Assembly (NCBI GenBank): GCA_003220955.1
Contig: QHTW01000037.1
Location: 1 to 9,908, forward strand
Reading direction: 5' to 3'
Origin: Gemmatimonadota bacterium
GTDB lineage: Bacteria; Gemmatimonadota; Gemmatimonadetes; Gemmatimonadales; GWC2-71-9
Length of the DNA: 9,908 nucleotides
The first letter of the stretch is position 1; each line of letters opens with the position of its first letter. Below, piece by piece: positions 6,155 to 9,908 of the stretch. Position numbers and translations under genes: made by a program. The notes beneath the pieces were generated by a model, which saw nothing but the letters and a program-made list of their open reading frames with translations, did not search any database and had not been told where the DNA came from.

Positions 6155-6590
6155 GTTCCGCGCGCTCGGCGGCGACGCGCTCGCGGACGAAGCCGCCAAC
6201 GATCGCTGGGCGGCGGCGGCGCGCGCGGCCGCGAAGCTCAAGTGCACCGTCCTGCTCAAAGGCGTGCCCACCGTCATCGCGGACCTGCGCGGTCCGGAGC
6301 ACGTCGTCGCGAGCGGCAATCCGGGGCTCGCGACCGGAGGGAGCGGCGATCTCCTCGCCGGGTTCATCGGGGCGTTTCTCGCGCGCGGCACGGTGCCCGC
6401 CGAAGCCGCGGCGCTCGGCGCACACGCGCTGGGGCGGGCCGCGGAGCAGGGCGCCCGGCAGTGGACCGCACGCAGCCTGCGGCCCGCCGACGTGCTGGCC
6501 GCGCTGCCCGAGGTGTGGCGTGCCTGGAAAAGTCAGAAGCCGGGCACACCTCCAGTTCTAGTGGAACTTGAAGCCCCCGACCTGTGGTAG
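5706..6590 (+). CDS. nnrD: ADP/ATP-dependent NAD(P)HX dehydratase half (NnrD), out of frame with nnrE
   Basis: From about 5760 this frame encodes the carbohydrate-kinase-like dehydratase that converts S-NAD(P)HX back to NAD(P)H using ADP or ATP. Landmarks are KGDRGRVCVVGGADGMSGAA, AGAGLVKL, VLGPGLGR, IDADAL, TPHLGEF, VLLKGVPTVI and the nucleotide/active-site loop TGGSGDLLAG with the catalytic Asp codon at 6348-6350. The frame's first usable start is a TTG at 5706, inside the epimerase; no ribosome binding site or sensible ATG precedes the domain. The ATG at 5805 would cut off its first strand. It is therefore most likely the second half of a fused nnrE-nnrD gene broken near 5758. The shift implies that a length of 3n+2 bases (or an equivalent small indel) is missing, and the absent linker suggests roughly 50-60. 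The stop TAG (6588-6590) is nine bases from the thiL ATG. Confidence 0.85.
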   Translation: MWTSDSRRLIRLGRCLSPKGDRGRVCVVGGADGMSGAALHAARAALAAGAGLVKLVAARETIAAAQASLPDLLTVESSLGENLEPAVAEAVEWADAVVLGPGLGRVDVREGFVAQVLARRAVPTVIDADALHYFKGQANRPVVCTPHLGEFRALGGDALADEAANDRWAAAARAAAKLKCTVLLKGVPTVIADLRGPEHVVASGNPGLATGGSGDLLAGFIGAFLARGTVPAEAAALGAHALGRAAEQGARQWTARSLRPADVLAALPEVWRAWKSQKPGTPPVLVELEAPDLW

Positions 6591-6593
6591 ACT
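6585..6593 (+). promoter_or_regulatory. Extended -10 promoter candidate for leaderless thiL
   Basis: TGGTAGACT fits an extended -10 (TG-N-TANACT), with the hexamer at 6588-6593 sharing the nnrD stop codon. A start point six to seven bases downstream falls on or next to the thiL ATG at 6599. There is no Shine-Dalgarno sequence between the nnrD stop and the ATG. TTGAAG at 6568-6573 could be a -35, but its 14-base spacing is short. Confidence 0.4.
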
Positions 6594-6598
6594 AAGCC

Positions 6599-7564
6599 AT
6601 GAATCTCGGCCCTGGGCAGGAATTCGATCGCATCCGCGCGATGCTCGCGCGGATCGCCGAGATCTCGGGCGACCATGCCTCCGACATCGGTGACGACTGC
6701 GCCCTGCTGCCACTGGGCTCCATGACGCTCGCGATCAGCATCGACAATTCGCTCGAGAACGTCCACTTCCGGACCGATTGGCTCGACTTCAAGGAGATCG
6801 GCTGTCGCGCCGCCGGTGCCGCGCTGTCCGATCTCGCCGCGGAAGGCGCGAAGCCCCTGGGTCTCATGGTATCGTTGGGCGCCCCGCCGAATGAGGACGG
6901 TGGGAGCGATCCCGTGGCGGAGATCATGGCCGGGGTCGCCACGATGGCGCACAATCTCGACGCCCGGGTGCTCGGCGGCGACTTGACGCGCTCGGACAAG
7001 TACGTGATCGACGTGTGCGTGATCGGTACCGCAGAGCGTCCGGTGCGCCGCTCGGGCGCGCACGACGGAGACTCTCTCTGGGTGACCGGATACCTGGGCG
7101 GCGCCGCGCTCGCGCTCGACCAGTTCCGCGCGGGGAAGCCCATGCCGGCGGCGTTGCGTAACCGCTACGCGTGCCCCGACCCGCGTATCGAGGCGGGACG
7201 CTGGCTCGCCGGACACGGCGCCAGCGCGATGATCGACATCTCCGATGGACTGGTGGCCGATGCGCAGCATCTCGCCGCCGCGTCCGAAGTCGGCATCGAG
7301 ATCCACCTCGAGCAGATCCCATGCTGGGAGGGCGTGGACGCGATGGCGGCGGTCGCGAGCGGCGAGGAGTTCGAGCTGCTCTGCACGATGCCGCCGACCT
7401 TCGGCGACACCAGCGTGTCCGAATTCCGGGCGCAGACCGGCCTCCAGTTGACTCGCATCGGCACGTGCCTGCGCGGCGCCGGGGGACGCCGCGGGGGCGT
7501 GCGGCTGCTCGATCACAACGCGACTGTTCCGCTCCCCGCGGGATACGATCACTTCGCGCGGTGA
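6599..7564 (+). CDS. thiL: Thiamine-monophosphate kinase
   Basis: ThiL phosphorylates thiamine monophosphate with ATP to thiamine diphosphate, the last step of cofactor synthesis, in the cytoplasm. At 321 residues it has the family's length. Visible motifs in order are SDIGDDCALL (Mg-ATP aspartates near the N-terminus), SIDNSLENVHF (usually S-x-D-x-L-V-E-x-V-H-F), GCRAAGAALSDLAAEGAKP, LGGDLTRSD, VTGYLGGAALAL, MIDISDGLVADA and SGEEFELL. The fold is the AIRS/PurM type. Substitutions such as DNSLENVHF are mild and the gene looks functional. The ATG is nine bases after nnrD's stop without a ribosome binding site, next to a candidate extended -10. The end overlaps plsC by four bases (GTGA). Confidence 0.95.
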   Translation: MNLGPGQEFDRIRAMLARIAEISGDHASDIGDDCALLPLGSMTLAISIDNSLENVHFRTDWLDFKEIGCRAAGAALSDLAAEGAKPLGLMVSLGAPPNEDGGSDPVAEIMAGVATMAHNLDARVLGGDLTRSDKYVIDVCVIGTAERPVRRSGAHDGDSLWVTGYLGGAALALDQFRAGKPMPAALRNRYACPDPRIEAGRWLAGHGASAMIDISDGLVADAQHLAAASEVGIEIHLEQIPCWEGVDAMAAVASGEEFELLCTMPPTFGDTSVSEFRAQTGLQLTRIGTCLRGAGGRRGGVRLLDHNATVPLPAGYDHFAR

Positions 7565-8280
7565 TCCGCACCCTCTGGTACTACGTCGTTCTCGCGGTTT
7601 CAACAGTCTATCACTCTACCGGCGCCGTCGTCGCCGGGCTGTTGCGCGTCAAGAACCGCGTCGGCGGCGTGTACGATTGGGCCGGCACCGATTGGGCCCG
7701 TGAAATCCTGAAGGCGGCTGGCACGCCGGTGCGCGCCGAAGGACTCGAGTTGATCCCGCGCGACCGGCCCCTGATCTACGCGTCGAATCACTCCTCGATG
7801 TTCGACATCTGGGCCCTGTTCGCTACGCTGCCCGGATCGGTGCGGTTCGTGGCCAAGCGGGAGCTGTTCAGGATCCCGTTGCTCGGCGGGGCGATGCGCG
7901 CGGCGGGACACATTCCCATCGATCGTGCCGCGCATCGGCGGGCGTTCGAGGCGTACGACGAAGCCGCGCGCACGATCCAGCGCGGTACCTCTTCCATTAT
8001 TGTGTTTCCGGAGGGCACCCGCAGTCGCACCGGGGAGCTGTTGCCGTTCAAGAACGCCCCCTTCGCCCTCGCGATCGCGGCGCAGGTCCCCATCGTGCCC
8101 GTCTACGTGCATCACACGTTCGAGATCCTCCCCAAAGGCGCGTGGCGTTTGCGACCGCGACCGATCCGCCTTCTCGTCGGGACTCCCATTGCGACGGCGG
8201 GACTCGAGCCCGGCGACCGCGAGCGCCTGCGCGACCAGGTGCGTGCCGCGATGGTTGCTCTCCAGTCAAAGGCACGGTAG
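7561..8280 (+). CDS. plsC: 1-acyl-sn-glycerol-3-phosphate acyltransferase, PlsC family
   Basis: A 239-residue membrane-associated enzyme expected to transfer an acyl chain to lysophosphatidic acid, giving phosphatidic acid for phospholipid synthesis. A hydrophobic segment at about residues 5-30 would anchor it. Acyltransferase motifs are all present: NHSSMFD (residues 76-82, catalytic His77 and Asp82), FVAKRELFRIPLLG, FPEGTRS (from residue 149) and VPIVPVYV. Related acyltransferases with the same motifs use other acceptors, so the exact substrate is inferred. The GTG start lies in the thiL stop (GTGA), implying coupled translation. A candidate eno promoter overlaps its last codons. Confidence 0.9.
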   Translation: MIRTLWYYVVLAVSTVYHSTGAVVAGLLRVKNRVGGVYDWAGTDWAREILKAAGTPVRAEGLELIPRDRPLIYASNHSSMFDIWALFATLPGSVRFVAKRELFRIPLLGGAMRAAGHIPIDRAAHRRAFEAYDEAARTIQRGTSSIIVFPEGTRSRTGELLPFKNAPFALAIAAQVPIVPVYVHHTFEILPKGAWRLRPRPIRLLVGTPIATAGLEPGDRERLRDQVRAAMVALQSKAR

Positions 8281-8283
8281 GGT
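8255..8283 (+). promoter_or_regulatory. Candidate promoter for eno-ftsB
   Basis: TTGCTC (8255-8260) and TAGGGT (8278-8283) are 17 bases apart and fit a weak vegetative promoter. The second element overlaps the plsC stop and ends ten bases before the eno ATG, which would give a leader of only a few bases. The ribosome binding site for eno is poor (AGGG, 8279-8282), which also fits a near-leaderless start. Both hexamers match only partly. Confidence 0.25.
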
Positions 8284-8293
8284 TCGAGCCACA

Positions 8294-9574
8294 ATGAGCA
8301 CAGTAATCTCGGTCCATGCGCGGGAGATTCTCGACAGTCGTGGCAATCCCACCGTCGAGACGGACGTCACCCTGGCGAGCGGCGCGAGCGGCACGGCCGC
8401 CGTTCCGAGCGGCGCGTCCACAGGGGAGCACGAAGCCGTCGAGCTGCGCGACGGCGACAGCAAGCGCTACGGCGGCAAAGGCGTGCTCGAAGCCGTCAAG
8501 AACGTGAATGAGGTGATCGGCCCCCGGCTCGAGGGCATGTCCGCCGAAGATCAGATCGTGATCGACTACGCGATGCTCGATCTCGACGGCACCCCGAACA
8601 AGGGTCACCTCGGCGCGAATGCCATTCTCTCGGTCTCGCTCGCTGTGGCCCGCGCGGCCGCCCAGGATGCCGGTCTGCCGCTGTACCGCTATCTCGGCGG
8701 CCCCGTGGCCCACGTCATGCCGATCCCGATGATGAACATCCTGAACGGGGGTGCGCATGCCGCGAACACGGTCGATTCGCAGGAGTTCATGGTGGTGCCG
8801 ATCGGGGCCGAGACGTTCCCCGAGGCGCTGCGGCTGGGCGTGGAGGTGTTTCATGCCCTGAAGAAGGTCCTCACCAAACGGGGCCTCTCCACGGCGGTGG
8901 GAGACGAGGGCGGCTTTGCCCCCGATCTGCCGAACGACGAAGCGGCGCTCGAAGCGATCATGGCGGCGATAGAAGCGGCGGGATTCGATGCGGGGAAAGA
9001 CATCGCGATCGCGCTCGACGTCGCCGCGTCCGAGCTGTATGAAGACGGCAGCTATGTCTTCAAGAAGAGCAAGGGCGGCAAGAAGAGCGCGGAAGAGATG
9101 ATTACGCTGTATAAGGGATGGATCGATCGCTATCCCATCGTGTCCATCGAGGACGGCCTCGCCGAGAATGACTGGGCCGGATGGGCGAAGCTCACGGAAA
9201 GTCTGCACGAGCGAGTGCAGCTTGTGGGAGACGATCTCTTCTGCACCAACGTCGAACTGCTGGCGCGCGGGATCGAGGAGAACGTCGCGAACGCGATCCT
9301 CATCAAAGTGAACCAGATCGGGACACTCACGGAGACGCTGCAGTGCATCGAGCTGGCCCGCGGGAACGGCTACGGCTCGGTGATCTCGCACCGCTCGGGT
9401 GAGACGGAGGACACGTTCATCGCGGACCTCGCGGTCGCGACGGGCGTCGGCCAAATCAAGACCGGTAGCGCGTCCCGCAGTGAGCGCGTCGCGAAGTACA
9501 ATCAGCTGCTCCGCATCGCCGAAGAGCTCGGCGACGTGGCACACTACCCCGGCCGCCATCTGTACGGTTTGTGA
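8294..9574 (+). CDS. eno: Enolase (phosphopyruvate hydratase)
   Basis: A 426-residue cytoplasmic glycolytic enzyme that converts 2-phosphoglycerate to phosphoenolpyruvate; in E. coli it is also part of the RNA degradosome. The sequence is canonical throughout: HAREILDSRGNPTVETDV at the start, the mobile-loop segment PSGASTGEHEA, MPIPMMNILNGGAHAANTVD, and VGDEGGFAP with catalytic Glu205. Metal ligands are Asp242, Glu286 (SIEDGL) and Asp313 (VGDDLF). LIKVNQIG carries catalytic Lys338, SHRSGETED His366-Arg367-Ser368, and GQIKTGS Lys389. The ATG at 8294 gives the usual N-terminus; the longer frame upstream has no enolase similarity. The end overlaps the division gene by four bases (GTGA). An eno-ftsB order is also known from E. 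coli. Confidence 0.98.
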   Translation: MSTVISVHAREILDSRGNPTVETDVTLASGASGTAAVPSGASTGEHEAVELRDGDSKRYGGKGVLEAVKNVNEVIGPRLEGMSAEDQIVIDYAMLDLDGTPNKGHLGANAILSVSLAVARAAAQDAGLPLYRYLGGPVAHVMPIPMMNILNGGAHAANTVDSQEFMVVPIGAETFPEALRLGVEVFHALKKVLTKRGLSTAVGDEGGFAPDLPNDEAALEAIMAAIEAAGFDAGKDIAIALDVAASELYEDGSYVFKKSKGGKKSAEEMITLYKGWIDRYPIVSIEDGLAENDWAGWAKLTESLHERVQLVGDDLFCTNVELLARGIEENVANAILIKVNQIGTLTETLQCIELARGNGYGSVISHRSGETEDTFIADLAVATGVGQIKTGSASRSERVAKYNQLLRIAEELGDVAHYPGRHLYGL

Positions 9575-9846
9575 CGCGGACGCGGATTGCCGGGATCGCC
9601 GGTGGCATGGGATTGCTCGCCCTCGCGGTCTGGGGCGGCGAGTACGGCACCGCGGACTGGATCACGATCCGGCGGCAGCTCGCGGACGAGCGCGCCAAAG
9701 TCGCCGCGCTGCGCGTCGAGATCGATTCGCTGGCCAAGCTGGCGCGCGACCTCGAGACGAACCCGGCAGTGCAGGAGCGGGTGGCGCGAGAGCAGTTCGG
9801 GATGATTCGAGACAGCGAGGTACTCTACCGCGTCGTGCCCAAATAA
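9571..9846 (+). CDS. ftsB: FtsB/DivIC-like septum formation protein
   Basis: A 91-residue single-pass membrane protein. A short basic N-terminus (TRTR) precedes one membrane segment at about residues 7-24 (GIAGGMGLLALAVWGG). A coiled coil covers about 30-62 (RRQLADERAKVAALRVEIDS and on). The family's end motif appears as VAREQFGMIRDSEVLYRVV, normally (A)RE-x-(L/F/Y)GM(I/V)xxxExxYR. FtsB-type proteins act with FtsL and FtsQ at the division septum to activate septal cell-wall synthesis. The GTG start overlaps the eno stop (GTGA). FtsB and DivIC cannot be told apart from this sequence; linkage to eno favours the ftsB name. Confidence 0.85.
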   Translation: MTRTRIAGIAGGMGLLALAVWGGEYGTADWITIRRQLADERAKVAALRVEIDSLAKLARDLETNPAVQERVAREQFGMIRDSEVLYRVVPK

Positions 9847-9847
9847 C

Positions 9848-9852
9848 GGAGG
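9848..9852 (+). promoter_or_regulatory. Ribosome binding site of the last gene
   Basis: GGAGG ends four bases before an ATG at 9857 and directly follows the ftsB stop (9844-9846). It is one of only two strong Shine-Dalgarno matches before a start in the window; the other precedes the AraC remnant. Confidence 0.6.
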
Positions 9853-9856
9853 CAGC

Positions 9857-9908
9857 ATGACACTGCTTCGTCGGTTCGTACCTGTCGCGCTCACGGCCAT
9901 GTTTGGAG
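9857..9908 (+). CDS. Start of an apparently exported protein, 3'-partial
   Basis: The ATG with a good ribosome binding site opens a frame that runs off the window. The visible start is MTLLRRFVPVALTAMFG: two arginines followed by a hydrophobic run, which looks like the beginning of a signal peptide or membrane anchor. It lies ten bases after ftsB and is probably in the same transcript. The product cannot be named from 17 residues. Confidence 0.6.
   Translation, partial: MTLLRRFVPVALTAMFG

Noticed and set aside
7925..8293. Upstream extension of the enolase frame through plsC
   Set aside because: The extension is out of frame with a clear PlsC protein and has no enolase similarity. The normal enolase N-terminus begins at the ATG at 8294.
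8048..9559. 503-codon open frame on the minus strand opposite enolase
   Set aside because: It mirrors a perfectly canonical enolase gene and resembles no family. It is a GC-bias shadow.

Overview
The window is GC-rich and gene-dense, and every supported gene lies on the + strand. Gene content, frequent GTG starts and stop/start overlaps suggest an environmental bacterium, probably Gemmatimonadota or a relative. This rests on recalled family distributions (a Minf_1886-type protein beside a bacterial MEMO protein, and the style of the AraC and FtsB proteins), not on a search, so the phylum is tentative.

Layout. 1-435: the 3' part of a DUF6174-like protein whose start lies outside the window. 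436-1046: no intact ancestral gene; it holds a weak hairpin, the wreck of an AraC-family regulator, and the upstream region of hsp20. 1047-3892: a small heat-shock protein overlapping a LonA protease by one base, a protein quality-control pair. 3889-5117: a Minf_1886 family protein and a MEMO / AmmeMemoRadiSam-B protein. 5114-6590: NAD(P)HX repair, with epimerase (NnrE) and dehydratase (NnrD) halves in different frames. 6599-8280: thiamine-monophosphate kinase (ThiL) and a PlsC acyltransferase. 8294-9846: enolase and an FtsB/DivIC-like division protein. 9857-end: the first codons of an apparently exported protein.

From hsp20 to the end the genes are almost continuous. Junctions are TAGTG (1-base overlap, twice), ATGA (once) and GTGA (three times), as expected of one or a few long transcripts with coupled translation. 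Only hsp20, thiL, eno and the last gene have starts not overlapping an upstream stop, and candidate promoters lie before the first three. The products are mostly housekeeping: proteolysis, cofactor repair, thiamine diphosphate, phospholipid synthesis, glycolysis and division.

The oddest signal is a set of internal losses. Lon lacks about 20 residues of a nearly invariant AAA+ segment while all other catalytic motifs are intact. The NnrE-NnrD linker is missing with a change of frame. The AraC gene has lost its sensor domain and the first helix-turn-helix with frame changes. The other complete genes look full length. Either this genome (or population) has suffered clustered short deletions, or the assembly has dropped short segments; raw reads would decide. 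I found no mobile element, CRISPR array, tRNA or rRNA, and no convincing new multi-gene system.
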